This document shows, in pieces, positions 7,485 through 15,707 of a stretch of 64,000 nucleotides of DNA. The position numbers and the translations under genes were made by a program. How positions within the stretch are numbered: the stretch's first letter is position 1; each line of letters opens with the position of its first letter. The notes under the pieces are model-generated. The model made no database searches and was not told where the DNA came from. It saw only the letters and a program-made list of their open reading frames with translations. This DNA comes from Piscirickettsiaceae bacterium (GTDB taxonomy: Bacteria > Pseudomonadota > Gammaproteobacteria > Nitrosococcales > Methylophagaceae): the NCBI GenBank assembly GCA_013215775.1, contig JABSQO010000001.1:1-64000 (forward strand). Reading direction: 5' to 3'.

Positions 7485-7526
7485 TTACCATCCCGTTTTT
7501 ATCGCCATCCAAAAGACTGTGTTTTG
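7485..7526 (+). repeat. ~40-bp direct repeat, right copy
   Basis: TTACCATCCCGTTTTTATCGCC, then CCAAAAGACTGTGTTTTG, the second copy of the repeat at 6267-6306. It begins 20 nt after the stop of the proteasome-like gene. Confidence 0.65.
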
Positions 7527-7633
7527 CAGATAAAGAGGATAAGTGTTTGAGCGTAGCGAGTTTTTATCCACGCTGCAAAAGATAGTTTTTTGTGTGACTA
7601 GTGATAATGTCGGGCATCTTTTTCTTTGGTTCG

Positions 7634-7657
7634 TTTCTTTTGGGTGAACAAAAGAAA
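7634..7657 (+). repeat. Hairpin element TTTCTTTTG-N6-CAAAAGAAA
   Basis: A 9-bp perfect inverted repeat with a 6-nt loop in the AT-rich gap before ubiV. It belongs to a kind of dispersed intergenic repeat (TTTCTTTTGGGT.AACAAAAGAAATGAAC) common in proteobacteria. It is not followed by a T-run on the plus strand, so a terminator role is doubtful. Confidence 0.55.
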
Positions 7658-7710
7658 TGAACGCCCTGTGGCAGCAATAATAATTTAACCAAATTTGTTA
7701 ATTAAAAGAA

Positions 7711-8613
7711 TTAAGCCTCTACCGCAATATAATCCATCCCCGATTCACCTCGCCAATAACCATCACAAGCTGGTGCACTGAGCATTGATTCAATATCAGT
7801 ATCTGACGATTCACCTTTAATCACCTGTGCGTAACGTTGAATAATGTCTGTCATATGATTCGGCTGTGGGCTAAGTCGCATGATGTCGACGCCGAGCTGC
7901 TGCATTTGTTGCCAATGCGGTAACAGATGTTGAATTCTTCCCGATTGGGTTTGAATACCGTTAATGGTGAAAAATTGTTCCCCTTCTTGGCTATCCATCG
8001 CTAAACCTTCAGGATAATCTTGGCAAACAAGCTGGCAATCATCCTTAGGCAGTTTACGAAACCTTGCCGTAAAACAACGTGCTGAAAATGCTAATGGCAT
8101 GCGGCCAAATGAAAATACTTCTGTTTCAATTTTATCTTTAAAGCCCATGGTCTCAACATCTGCCAATATGTCTTTTAATGTATTGGCATCTAACTCAACC
8201 GGCATGACCCAACGCATTAAACCTTGTTGCTGTAATAGTTTGAGAGTGTAGGCATTATAGATATTGAGCGCCGGACCACCGACAAAGGGTAAAGATTGAT
8301 CAGCCATGAGTTGCACAGCGCCCATGTCATTGGCTTCGACTAAAATATCGCCGTTTTGACACAAGCGTTTAACACCGGCCATATCTGATTGGGCTTCAAT
8401 TAATGTCAGCGTTGATAACACCACTTGTTTGCCTGATTGAGCTAATTCTTTGGCTAGCTCAATCCATTCTGCTGTTTTTAGAAAGCGACGTTTGGCACAC
8501 ACTGTTTCGCCCAGATAAATAATATCTATCGGGCTATTGATGTGGGTGTGATAAAAGTCTTCCACCGTTTGGCGTGGCCAAAAATATTGTATGGCACCTA
8601 AAGAGAGTTTCAT
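7711..8613 (-). CDS. ubiV: UbiV, O2-independent ubiquinone hydroxylation protein
   Basis: A 300-residue U32-peptidase-family protein of UbiV (YhbV) type. Cysteines that would hold its 4Fe-4S cluster are visible: ETVCAKRR near residue 40, then RCFTARF, DDCQLVC and neighbours near residues 180-197. UbiU and UbiV form a complex that hydroxylates ubiquinone precursors without oxygen, using prephenate as the hydroxyl donor in the studied systems. The gene lies 19 nt behind ubiU on the same strand, and ubiT is divergent from ubiU, the standard trio. This indicates that the cell makes ubiquinone during anaerobic respiration. Confidence 0.93.
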   Translation of the reverse strand: MKLSLGAIQYFWPRQTVEDFYHTHINSPIDIIYLGETVCAKRRFLKTAEWIELAKELAQSGKQVVLSTLTLIEAQSDMAGVKRLCQNGDILVEANDMGAVQLMADQSLPFVGGPALNIYNAYTLKLLQQQGLMRWVMPVELDANTLKDILADVETMGFKDKIETEVFSFGRMPLAFSARCFTARFRKLPKDDCQLVCQDYPEGLAMDSQEGEQFFTINGIQTQSGRIQHLLPHWQQMQQLGVDIMRLSPQPNHMTDIIQRYAQVIKGESSDTDIESMLSAPACDGYWRGESGMDYIAVEA

Positions 8614-8632
8614 GGGTTTGGGCCTACATTAT

Positions 8633-9628
8633 TTATTGCCATGGGCGGTTGTATGCACCCAGTGTTGTTTGGGTACCTTCTGACACGCTGGCAAGATCAT
8701 TCATCCATTGTGGTTTAGCGACATAGTTTTGTGAATCTGAATGGCAACTATCGATGGCTTGTCGCCATACTTTCGCGACCTTAGATACATACGCCGTACT
8801 GCGTTGACGGCCTTCAATTTTGATCGCTTTTACCCCTGCTGCTTGTAACTCGGGTAGAAGTTCTAAGGTATTCAAACTCGTCGGTTCTTCTAAGGCATGA
8901 TAGGTATGACCATCAACATTAAACCGACCTTTACACACGACGGGATAACCCGCTTTTTCATCCTTGCTGTAACGGTCAATCAACACGCCATTTAAGCGAC
9001 TCTCCGTACCTTCTGGCGTTTCAACCCAACGAACCGCTTTGGCTGGGCTGCATGCACCGCAGGTATTCGGTGATTCGCCGGTGGCATAAGAAGATAATAA
9101 ACAACGTCCTTCGACCATCACACATAAACTACCAAAGCCAAAGACCTCTAGTTCCACTGGGCTATCTTCTGCCAAGCGTTTAACTTGTGACATGGATAAT
9201 ACCCGTGGAATAACCGCTCGTTTAATATCAAACTGTTGTTTATAAAATCGTAAGGCTTCGGCATTGGTCGCTGAACCCTGTACCGATAAATGACGAGCAA
9301 GATTGGGATGGTTTTCAGTGGCATAGGCCAATACACCAGCGTCTGCAATAATCAAAGCATCAATACCTATATCAGCTGCAACATCCACCGCTTTTTGCCA
9401 ACGTGACCAGCCCGCAGGTTGAGGAAAAGTATTGATGGCAACATAAACTTTGCTGCCACGATCATGGGCATAGTTGACGGCTTTTTGTGCCGTGCCATCG
9501 TTAAAATTTAGGCCAGCAAAATGTCGAGCGTTAGTATCATCTTTAAAACCGATATAAACGGCATCGGCACCGCTATCAACAGCCATTTTCAGCATCGAGA
9601 TATTGCCTGCTGGGCAAACCAGTTCCAT
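8633..9628 (-). CDS. ubiU: UbiU, O2-independent ubiquinone hydroxylation protein
   Basis: A 331-residue U32 family protein that starts with the signature MELVCPAGNISMLKMAVDSGADAVYIGF. Four cluster cysteines are apparent: LCVMVEGRC, TCGACSPAK and VVCKGRF. Partner of UbiV in oxygen-independent ubiquinone synthesis. The 5' end faces ubiT across a 154-bp divergent gap that holds a weak FNR-like site (9701-9714). The length is normal and no frame damage is seen. Confidence 0.94.
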   Translation of the reverse strand: MELVCPAGNISMLKMAVDSGADAVYIGFKDDTNARHFAGLNFNDGTAQKAVNYAHDRGSKVYVAINTFPQPAGWSRWQKAVDVAADIGIDALIIADAGVLAYATENHPNLARHLSVQGSATNAEALRFYKQQFDIKRAVIPRVLSMSQVKRLAEDSPVELEVFGFGSLCVMVEGRCLLSSYATGESPNTCGACSPAKAVRWVETPEGTESRLNGVLIDRYSKDEKAGYPVVCKGRFNVDGHTYHALEEPTSLNTLELLPELQAAGVKAIKIEGRQRSTAYVSKVAKVWRQAIDSCHSDSQNYVAKPQWMNDLASVSEGTQTTLGAYNRPWQ

Positions 9629-9700
9629 CCCTTTCCCCTTGTTTTATCTCGCTACATAATAAGGGTTTTAGTCAGCAAGAAATGGCTAGTTGATTCTCTT

Positions 9701-9714
9701 TTGATCCATGTCAT
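9701..9714. promoter_or_regulatory. Weak FNR/ANR-like site in the ubiU-ubiT gap
   Basis: TTGATCCATGTCAT matches 8 of the 10 fixed bases of the FNR consensus TTGAT-N4-ATCAA. It lies in the divergent promoter region of ubiU and ubiT, both needed when oxygen is absent. The left half is perfect and the right half degenerate, so this is only suggestive. Confidence 0.4.
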
Positions 9715-9782
9715 TGTTATCCTGCTGATAAGCGCCATTATGGTCATTAAATCTAATTTACACGCTTAAAGTGAGATCAAAT

Positions 9783-10298
9783 ATGGCAGCAATTCCGCAT
9801 AAACTTGCGTTATTAATTCCTCAAAAATTAGCACGCTTACCCGGCATTCAATATTTGCCGTGGAGAACGCCTTTTAGATTGTTGCCCAAGGCTGTTCAAT
9901 TAACTATTGCCACAAAAGTATCTAACTACTTGCTACAACAACAACTGATGGATGGCGAACTCGATTTTCTTGAAGATGCAGTACTAAGAATTCAAATCAA
10001 AGACTTAAATTTTGATTGGCAAGTCTGTTTAAAGCAGAACCAGCTCTCTTTTAGTGAAGGCATAAACACTGCTGACACTACATTTTCTGGTAACTGCAAA
10101 GAATTTTTATTATTAGCGAGTCGGCGTGAAGATCCTGACACGTTGTTTTTTCAACGCCGCTTATCAATTGAAGGCGATACTGAATTGGGGCTGCAAGTGA
10201 AGAATCTTATTGATAGCGTTGATTTAGACGAGTTTCCACAGTCGTTAAATCATGCCATCTATTTAACCGCTGACTTTGTTGAGGCTTTGCCGCAATAG
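9783..10298 (+). CDS. ubiT: UbiT, SCP2-domain accessory factor for anaerobic ubiquinone synthesis
   Basis: A sterol-carrier-protein-2-domain protein of about 171 residues from the ATG at 9783; the track uses a GTG at 9771 with no better ribosome site. The N-terminal PHKLALLIPQKLARLPG and the SCP2 core (FSEGINTADTTFSGNCKEFLLLASRREDPDTLFFQRRLSIEGDTELGL) match UbiT (YhbT). It is thought to bind the lipophilic quinone intermediates and hand them to the UbiUV step. It is divergent from ubiUV. The last 40 nt overlap the end of mogA on the other strand. Confidence 0.9.
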   Translation: MAAIPHKLALLIPQKLARLPGIQYLPWRTPFRLLPKAVQLTIATKVSNYLLQQQLMDGELDFLEDAVLRIQIKDLNFDWQVCLKQNQLSFSEGINTADTTFSGNCKEFLLLASRREDPDTLFFQRRLSIEGDTELGLQVKNLIDSVDLDEFPQSLNHAIYLTADFVEALPQ

Positions 10299-10840
10299 CC
10301 CATATTGCTACTTACTTTTGGTCTAAAGGGTTTGATAACTGTTTCATCACATTCCAAATAAGGCCCTTCCATCAGGTCGATGCAATACGGTACCGCAGGA
10401 AAAACAGCATCAAGACATTCTCGAATAGACTTAGGTTTGCCGGGAAGGTTAATAATCAGACTATTTCTTCTTAGCCCTGCGGTCTGGCGAGACAAAATAG
10501 CAGTTGGTACAAATTTCAATGATTCTGCCCGCATTAATTCACCAAATCCCGGCATCATACGATCACATACAGCTTCCGTTGCTTCCGGTGTCACATCACG
10601 TTTTGCCGGCCCTGTTCCACCCGTTGTCACCACAAGGCAACAGTGATCTTCATCTACCATTTTGATCAACATGGCTTCAATCTCAGCCTGTTCATCCGGA
10701 ATCACCTCATAAACCGGTTGCCAAGACGATGTCAGATAATCATTTAAGGTTTCAATAATTGCCTTGCCAGAAATATCTTGATAAATACCCTTGCTGGCAC
10801 GATCACTGATTGCCACGATGCCAATTTTTGCTACTGTCAT
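10259..10840 (-). CDS. mogA: Molybdopterin adenylyltransferase
   Basis: A 193-residue MoaB/Mog-family protein: IGIVAISDRASKGIYQD at the start, the VTTGGTGPAKRDVTPEATEAV signature near residue 75, and LPGKPKSIRECLDAV in the C-terminal third. It adenylylates molybdopterin before Mo insertion, serving molybdoenzymes such as nitrate reductase or formate dehydrogenase. The sequence is closer to MogA than to MoaB. It is the last gene of a minus-strand run pdxS-pdxT-mogA with only 27 nt after pdxT. The 3' end overlaps the ubiT 3' end on the opposite strand. Confidence 0.88.
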   Translation of the reverse strand: MTVAKIGIVAISDRASKGIYQDISGKAIIETLNDYLTSSWQPVYEVIPDEQAEIEAMLIKMVDEDHCCLVVTTGGTGPAKRDVTPEATEAVCDRMMPGFGELMRAESLKFVPTAILSRQTAGLRRNSLIINLPGKPKSIRECLDAVFPAVPYCIDLMEGPYLECDETVIKPFRPKVSSNMGYCGKASTKSAVK

Positions 10841-10867
10841 AATGCTAAAACCTAAAAATTAATACGG

Positions 10868-11437
10868 CTAAGTGCTAAAAGCCAATTGATGAAACAAAGT
10901 CACATCATCTAATTCAGGATGAAATGTCAGCCCAATATGCCTGCCTTGTCGAACTGCCACAGCGTTATTGTTATAACTCGCTAACAGCTCAACATCTGGC
11001 CCAATATCACTGATTATTGGCGCTCGAATAAAGGTAGCAGGAATGGTTTCCTGCTTATCCTTAAGATTGACGACCACATCATCCACAAATGAATCTAATT
11101 GTCGCCCATAGGCATTGCGTGTCACATTGACATCGATCAAGCCAAACGTATTTATATCTGCGTCACTGTGTAGTGCGTTACCTAGCATGATCAAACCAGC
11201 ACAGGTGCCTAATATGGGATATTGCTGAGCAAAAGTCTGGATTGGCTGCCTTAATCCAGTCGTATCTAACAACTTGCTCATCGTTGTAGATTCCCCGCCG
11301 GGTATAACCAAACCAGATACTTGCCCTAGTTGCTCTTGGTAACGTACTAATATCGGCTCAAAATTTAACTGCAATAAAATCTGACTGTGTTTTTCAACAT
11401 TACCCTGTAAGGCAAGTAAGCCTATCTTCACTACCAA
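10868..11437 (-). CDS. pdxT: PLP synthase glutaminase subunit
   Basis: A 189-residue class I glutaminase: [14 protein letters not shown] at the start, [14 protein letters not shown], the nucleophile Cys in [11 protein letters not shown], and the His/Glu pair in [10 protein letters not shown]. It supplies ammonia to PdxS for direct synthesis of pyridoxal 5'-phosphate from a pentose phosphate and a triose phosphate. The start overlaps the pdxS end by 7 nt. PdxST is uncommon in Gammaproteobacteria, which mostly use PdxA/PdxJ with the oxygen-requiring PdxH. Confidence 0.95.
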   Translation of the reverse strand: MVVKIGLLALQGNVEKHSQILLQLNFEPILVRYQEQLGQVSGLVIPGGESTTMSKLLDTTGLRQPIQTFAQQYPILGTCAGLIMLGNALHSDADINTFGLIDVNVTRNAYGRQLDSFVDDVVVNLKDKQETIPATFIRAPIISDIGPDVELLASYNNNAVAVRQGRHIGLTFHPELDDVTLFHQLAFST

Positions 11438-12318
11438 CCTCGTTCCTGTAAACGCTGTTCAACTGGAATTTCCGCAATAACAAGACCTTTCATCGCACTT
11501 CTTAGGCCTGTTGAAATCTCAGCCAATTTTTGAGCATCATCAAAATACGTTACCGCTTCAACGATAGCTTTGGCCCTATCCGCGGGATCGTCACTCATAA
11601 ATATTCCTGATCCGACAAATACCGTTTCTGCACCTAATTGCATCATCAATGCCGCATCAGCTGGGGTTGCCACGCCACCAGCTGCAAAATTAGGTACGGG
11701 TAATTTTCCTGTTTCTGCGACCTGACGAACCAAATCAAACGGCGCACCAAAATCTCTCGCTTTTGCCATCAGTTCTTCAATTCCCAAGCCGGTCAGACTT
11801 TTCATATCATATTGAAGCTGACGCATATGTCGTACCGCTTCAACAATGTTACCGCTACCCGCCTCACCTTTAGTTCGAATCATGGCGGCACCTTCACCTA
11901 TCCGTCTTAATGCTTCCCCTAGATTTCGACAACCACAGACAAAGGGTACTTTAAACTCATTTTTCCAAATATGATTCGTTTCATCGGCTGGAGTTAGTAC
12001 TTCACTTTCATCAATAAAATCAACGTCCAGTGCTTGTAAAATCTGAGCCTCAACAAAATGACCAATTCGGCATTTCGCCATCACAGGAATAGAAACCTCA
12101 TTCTGTATTCCTTTGATCATTTCTGGATCACTCATTCGTGCAATGCCACCATCTTTTCGAATGTCAGATGGAATTCGCTCCAATGCCATCACGGCAACAG
12201 CGCCCGCGTCTTGTGCAATTTTTGCTTGCTCAGGATTGGTAACATCCATAATTACTCCACCTTTGAGCATTTCAGCCAAACCAATTTTCAGCTTAAATGA
12301 ATCTGTACTTTGTGCCAT
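11431..12318 (-). CDS. pdxS: PLP synthase lyase subunit
   Basis: A 295-residue (beta/alpha)8 protein, one of the most conserved bacterial families. Visible signatures are [19 protein letters not shown] with the first catalytic Lys-Asp region, [30 protein letters not shown], and [11 protein letters not shown] with the phosphate-binding loop. It makes PLP from ribose 5-phosphate (or ribulose 5-phosphate), glyceraldehyde 3-phosphate and ammonia from PdxT. It begins 22 nt after nrdG on the same strand, so it may be read from the nrdD promoter. The route needs no oxygen. Confidence 0.96.
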   Translation of the reverse strand: MAQSTDSFKLKIGLAEMLKGGVIMDVTNPEQAKIAQDAGAVAVMALERIPSDIRKDGGIARMSDPEMIKGIQNEVSIPVMAKCRIGHFVEAQILQALDVDFIDESEVLTPADETNHIWKNEFKVPFVCGCRNLGEALRRIGEGAAMIRTKGEAGSGNIVEAVRHMRQLQYDMKSLTGLGIEELMAKARDFGAPFDLVRQVAETGKLPVPNFAAGGVATPADAALMMQLGAETVFVGSGIFMSDDPADRAKAIVEAVTYFDDAQKLAEISTGLRSAMKGLVIAEIPVEQRLQERGW

Positions 12319-12340
12319 CTATCAAAACCTCATTAAATAA

Positions 12341-13021
12341 TTAGGATGTTCTTAACGTAAATTTGGGAAACATGGCATTGATCGTATTTATAAAAATACC
12401 GTCAAGTACAAAGGGAGTGCCATCAAAATCATAATCTTCAACCGCACGACATTGCTGTAATGCGTAATTTTTCACCCCTACTGCCGCCAATATTTTTGCC
12501 AGTTCAAGCAGTGTATTTCCGGCAAAGAAATTGGGATCAACCGTAGTGCGAACTTCATAATCAATACCACTTTCCAGAAGTAGTTTCAGGCTTTCACGAA
12601 CCTTTTTGCCACTTCCTTCTATCCCCGTTAGATCTGCATAGTTGGTAAATGTTGTTTTGACATCAAGACCTACCCAATCCAGCAGTGGCAAGCATCGGGA
12701 TAAACGTTGTGGATTGCCACCCGCAGTATGGAGTGCAACTTTAAAACCCATATCCTTCACAGCAGCTATCGCTTCTGATAAACCAGATTGCAATAATGGT
12801 TCACCACCACTAAAGACCACGCCATCCAACAATCCACGTCGCTTTTCTAAAAAACATCGCAACATTTCCCAATCATCAGCGGCTTCATCTACCTTCAGCA
12901 GATGAGGGTTCTGACAATAAGCACATCGCCAAGCACAGCCTTGTAAAAACACGACTGCAGCTAAATGACCGGGGAAATCAATGGTAGTGAACGGGGTCAT
13001 GCCACCAATATTGAGGTGCAT
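12341..13021 (-). CDS. nrdG: Anaerobic ribonucleotide reductase-activating protein
   Basis: A 226-residue radical SAM protein with the CxxxCxxC-type site CAWRCAYCQNPHL at residue 30 and the GGEPLLQSG motif near residue 75. This longer form (COG1180-like) activates class III ribonucleotide reductases by creating the glycyl radical. It begins 19 nt after the small glycyl-radical ORF and follows nrdD, in the order expected for one operon. The start MHLNIGGMTPFTTIDFPGH is typical of the family. Confidence 0.92.
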   Translation of the reverse strand: MHLNIGGMTPFTTIDFPGHLAAVVFLQGCAWRCAYCQNPHLLKVDEAADDWEMLRCFLEKRRGLLDGVVFSGGEPLLQSGLSEAIAAVKDMGFKVALHTAGGNPQRLSRCLPLLDWVGLDVKTTFTNYADLTGIEGSGKKVRESLKLLLESGIDYEVRTTVDPNFFAGNTLLELAKILAAVGVKNYALQQCRAVEDYDFDGTPFVLDGIFINTINAMFPKFTLRTS

Positions 13022-13040
13022 TTAACGAGTACCGTTTTTG

Positions 13041-13211
13041 TTAATGATGTGTTGGGTGTTCAACAAAGTGTTTGCGTTCAGCATGCTCACTTTGCTTACC
13101 AGGGTTGAATGACGTTACTGGGCGGTGATAGCCCATCACGCGTGTCCATATTTCACAGCGCTGACGTTCTTCTTCACGCAATTCAATAGTCATAGTGTTG
13201 TTAGTTGACAT
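13041..13211 (-). CDS. nrdD: Separate glycyl-radical domain of class III ribonucleotide reductase (56 aa)
   Basis: This gene is too short for the supplied track. It starts at ATG 13211 after a strong AGGAG (spacing 7). The 56-residue product holds CEIWTRVMGYHRP, in which RVMGY is the glycyl-radical motif (compare RVTGY or RVSGY in related enzymes), then FNPGKQSEHAERKHF, the usual end of class III NrdD. The long nrdD product upstream stops after its zinc-binding cysteines and has no such motif. The enzyme is thus encoded as two chains: catalytic body and radical-bearing tail. It lies 30 nt after nrdD and 19 nt before nrdG. I have used the nrdD symbol in the sense of its C-terminal part. Confidence 0.88.
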   Translation of the reverse strand: MSTNNTMTIELREEERQRCEIWTRVMGYHRPVTSFNPGKQSEHAERKHFVEHPTHH

Positions 13212-13241
13212 AGTTTTCTCCTGTTTAACATATTTAAATGA

Positions 13242-15290
13242 TTAGGCAGCAGCCTGTTGAGTCCGCTTTTCTGCCAATATTTCTTTATCACAATCTGGAC
13301 AGAATTCATGTTCACCTGAAAGATAGCCGTGCTTGGGACAAATTGAGAATGTGGGTGTAATCGTAATGTAGGGAAGTCGGAAACGTTCCAATACTCGCCG
13401 AACCAATGTGCTACATGCTTTTGAATCCGAGATCCGTTCGTTCATATAAAGGTGCAGCACTGTGCCGCCAGTGTATTGAGTTTGCAACTCATCTTGTAGT
13501 GATAAAGCCTCAAACGGATCATCCGTCAACCCAACGGGTAACTGTGAAGAATTCGTATAGTAGGGTGCATCCTTAGTGCCGGCCTGAATAATGTCAGTAA
13601 AACGCTTACGATCTTCTTTTGCAAAGCGGTAAGTCGTTCCTTCAGCAGGTGTTGCCTCCAGGTTATACATATTCCCCGTTTCATCCTGAAAAGCGATTAA
13701 CTTTTCTCTAATATGGGTAAGGAGACGTGAAGAAAAACTCCGACCCCACTCATCACTAATATCATGGGTGTCATCACTGAAGTTACGGATCATCTCGTTA
13801 AGTCCGTTGACACCAATAGTGGAGAAATGATTTCTCAGCGTCCCCAGATAACGCTTGGTATAAGGATATAATCCACCATCCATATAACGTTGAATCATCT
13901 TACGTTTGATCTCTAGGCTGTTCTTGGCCAGTTCCATCAACCTGTCAACATTTTTAATTAAAGCGGTTTCGTCATTGCTATACAGATAACCAAGACGAGC
14001 ACAGTTGATGGTGACAACCCCAATAGAACCCGTTTGTTCAGCAGAACCAAACAGGCCGTTACCACGTTTCAACAACTCTCGAAGATCCAGTTGTAGGCGG
14101 CAACACATTGAACGAACCTGACTTGGCTCCATATCAGAGTTAATAAAATTCTGGAAATACGGCAATCCATATTTGGCTGTCATATCAAATAACCGTATTG
14201 CATTATCACTTTCCCAAGGGAAATCTTTAGTGATGTTGTAGGTAGGAATTGGAAAGGTAAAAACGCGACCCTTGGCATCACCAGCAATCATTACTTCAAT
14301 ATAGGCTTGATTGATCATGTCCATTTCTACTTGCAAGTCGCCATAAGAAAAGTCCATTTCTTCACCAGCAATTACCGGAATTTGTTCCTGCAAGTCATTG
14401 GGGCAAACCCAGTCAAAAGTTAGGTTAGTAAAGGGTGTTTGTGTTCCCCATCGTGAAGGAACGTTAAGGTTATAGATAAACTCCTGAATACATTGGCGAA
14501 CAGTATCGTAGCTCAACTCTCCACGGCGTATATAAGGTGCTAAATAAGTATCAAAGGAACTAAAAGCCTGTGCTCCAGCCCATTCATTTTGCAAGGCTCC
14601 AAGGAAATTCACCATCTGCCCTAACGCACTGGAAAAATGCTTTGGAGGGCCGGCTTCAACCTTACCCGGCACACCGTTGAAACCCTCAGTCAATAAAGTT
14701 CGCAATGACCAACCTGCACAGTAACCTGCCAACATATCGAGGTCATGAATATGAAGATCCCCTTCACGGTGAACCAATCCTATTTCTTTAGGATAGACAT
14801 GGTTAAGCCAATAGTTAGCAGTAACCTTACCTGCCGTGTTGAGGATCAAGCCACCTAAAGAATAGCCTTGGTTGGCATTTGCATTGACCCGCCAGTCGAG
14901 TTGTTGCAGATATTCATTCATCGAGGACTCAACATCGATCATAGACTTTTGATCTTGACGCAACTTTCCATGTTGTTCGCGATAGACAATATATGCACGT
15001 GCAGTGCGGTAATGGTCAGAAGTAATTAAGACCTGTTCGACCACATCCTGAATTTGTTCAATCTCAAGTGTACGAGTTGCATAACGATGGCGCAGCACCT
15101 TTAATACTTGAAGGGTTAATCGTTGAGCCTCGTCTTTGGAAAATTCATCGGTGGCAAGACCTGCACGTTGGATCGCTAAGAGAATCTTATCCGTATTAAA
15201 TTTAGCCTGCTGACCATCACGTTTCATTACCATTATGGGTAATTTGTCTACCGAGGGATCTTTAGTCGTTGTTGCTTTCTCTGTATACAT
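13242..15290 (-). CDS. nrdD: Class III (anaerobic) ribonucleotide reductase, catalytic chain lacking the Gly-radical tail
   Basis: About 682 residues from the ATG at 15290, which has AAGGGA upstream; the track start at 15311 is possible but less supported. The order is an ATP-cone (VMKRDGQQAKFNTDKILLAIQRAG), then the large barrel (VYPKEIGLVHREGDLHIHDLD; SSFDTYLAPYIRRGELSY) and a C-terminal zinc site CPKHGYLSGEHEFCPDC. The chain ends 20 residues later without the RVxGY glycyl-radical motif, which is on the next small ORF. It makes dNTPs without oxygen. Upstream lie two NrdR-like boxes and a perfect FNR box, so anaerobic induction with nucleotide feedback is likely. Confidence 0.93.
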   Translation of the reverse strand: MYTEKATTTKDPSVDKLPIMVMKRDGQQAKFNTDKILLAIQRAGLATDEFSKDEAQRLTLQVLKVLRHRYATRTLEIEQIQDVVEQVLITSDHYRTARAYIVYREQHGKLRQDQKSMIDVESSMNEYLQQLDWRVNANANQGYSLGGLILNTAGKVTANYWLNHVYPKEIGLVHREGDLHIHDLDMLAGYCAGWSLRTLLTEGFNGVPGKVEAGPPKHFSSALGQMVNFLGALQNEWAGAQAFSSFDTYLAPYIRRGELSYDTVRQCIQEFIYNLNVPSRWGTQTPFTNLTFDWVCPNDLQEQIPVIAGEEMDFSYGDLQVEMDMINQAYIEVMIAGDAKGRVFTFPIPTYNITKDFPWESDNAIRLFDMTAKYGLPYFQNFINSDMEPSQVRSMCCRLQLDLRELLKRGNGLFGSAEQTGSIGVVTINCARLGYLYSNDETALIKNVDRLMELAKNSLEIKRKMIQRYMDGGLYPYTKRYLGTLRNHFSTIGVNGLNEMIRNFSDDTHDISDEWGRSFSSRLLTHIREKLIAFQDETGNMYNLEATPAEGTTYRFAKEDRKRFTDIIQAGTKDAPYYTNSSQLPVGLTDDPFEALSLQDELQTQYTGGTVLHLYMNERISDSKACSTLVRRVLERFRLPYITITPTFSICPKHGYLSGEHEFCPDCDKEILAEKRTQQAAA

Positions 15291-15345
15291 ACTCGCTTTC
15301 CCTTTATCCAAATAGTGTATTTCAAGTTACACCAAATGCAACATA

Positions 15346-15393
15346 ACACAACATGTAGTATGTAAGACGAGTTAAAACCACAACATGTTGTGG
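15346..15393. promoter_or_regulatory. Tandem NrdR-like boxes upstream of nrdD
   Basis: Two 16-bp sites: ACACAACATGTAGTAT (15346-15361) and CCACAACATGTTGTGG (15378-15393). Both fit the NrdR box pattern acaCwATATaTwGTgt with C or G changes near the centre. Their centres are 32 bp apart, three helical turns, the spacing typical of NrdR pairs. The second lies inside a 24-bp perfect palindrome (15374-15397). NrdR would repress nrdD when dATP is high. Confidence 0.7.
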
Positions 15394-15395
15394 TT

Positions 15396-15409
15396 TTGAT
15401 CTAGATCAA
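15396..15409. promoter_or_regulatory. Perfect FNR/ANR box upstream of nrdD
   Basis: TTGATCTAGATCAA matches the FNR consensus TTGAT-N4-ATCAA at all 10 fixed bases. It touches the second NrdR-like box. With activation from about -41, transcription toward nrdD would start near 15361, inside the NrdR boxes. This fits FNR activation and NrdR repression of one promoter. Confidence 0.8.
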
Positions 15410-15611
15410 TATTTACACTTACTTGTAAGATAGTTCTTTCTCAAACAGTCCAATCATTTCATTACAAAAAACACAGTTTTATGTGTAAAAACTGGTTGTC
15501 CACATCAAATACTCAAACCACTATGTGTAAATTGATGGGATACGTTGGTATTTAAGATAAAACTCATAAGCTAGGCAAAAATAACTGTAATGGTTGAAAA
15601 CAGCACTAAAT

Positions 15612-15696
15612 CCATACATTAATACAATATTGTATGGCTAATTGTTTGCTACAAGAACAAAGACATGTTACTTTTGTATGGAAATATTGCATACAA
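15612..15696. promoter_or_regulatory. Candidate operator sites of the MocR-type regulator
   Basis: Two related dyads lie just before the regulator gene: CCATAC-N14-GTATGG at 15612-15637, containing the 14-bp palindrome ATACAATATTGTAT, and TTGTATG-N9-CATACAA at 15674-15696. The word TTGTATGG occurs in both. Paired sites of this kind are common before autoregulated GntR/MocR genes. The second site ends 12 bp before the start codon. Confidence 0.5.
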
Positions 15697-15707
15697 GGTA
15701 ATTGATA

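Noticed and set aside
9521-9769. 82-aa plus-strand ORF upstream of ubiT
   Set aside because: It begins inside ubiU antisense; the part in the gap is short and AT-rich.
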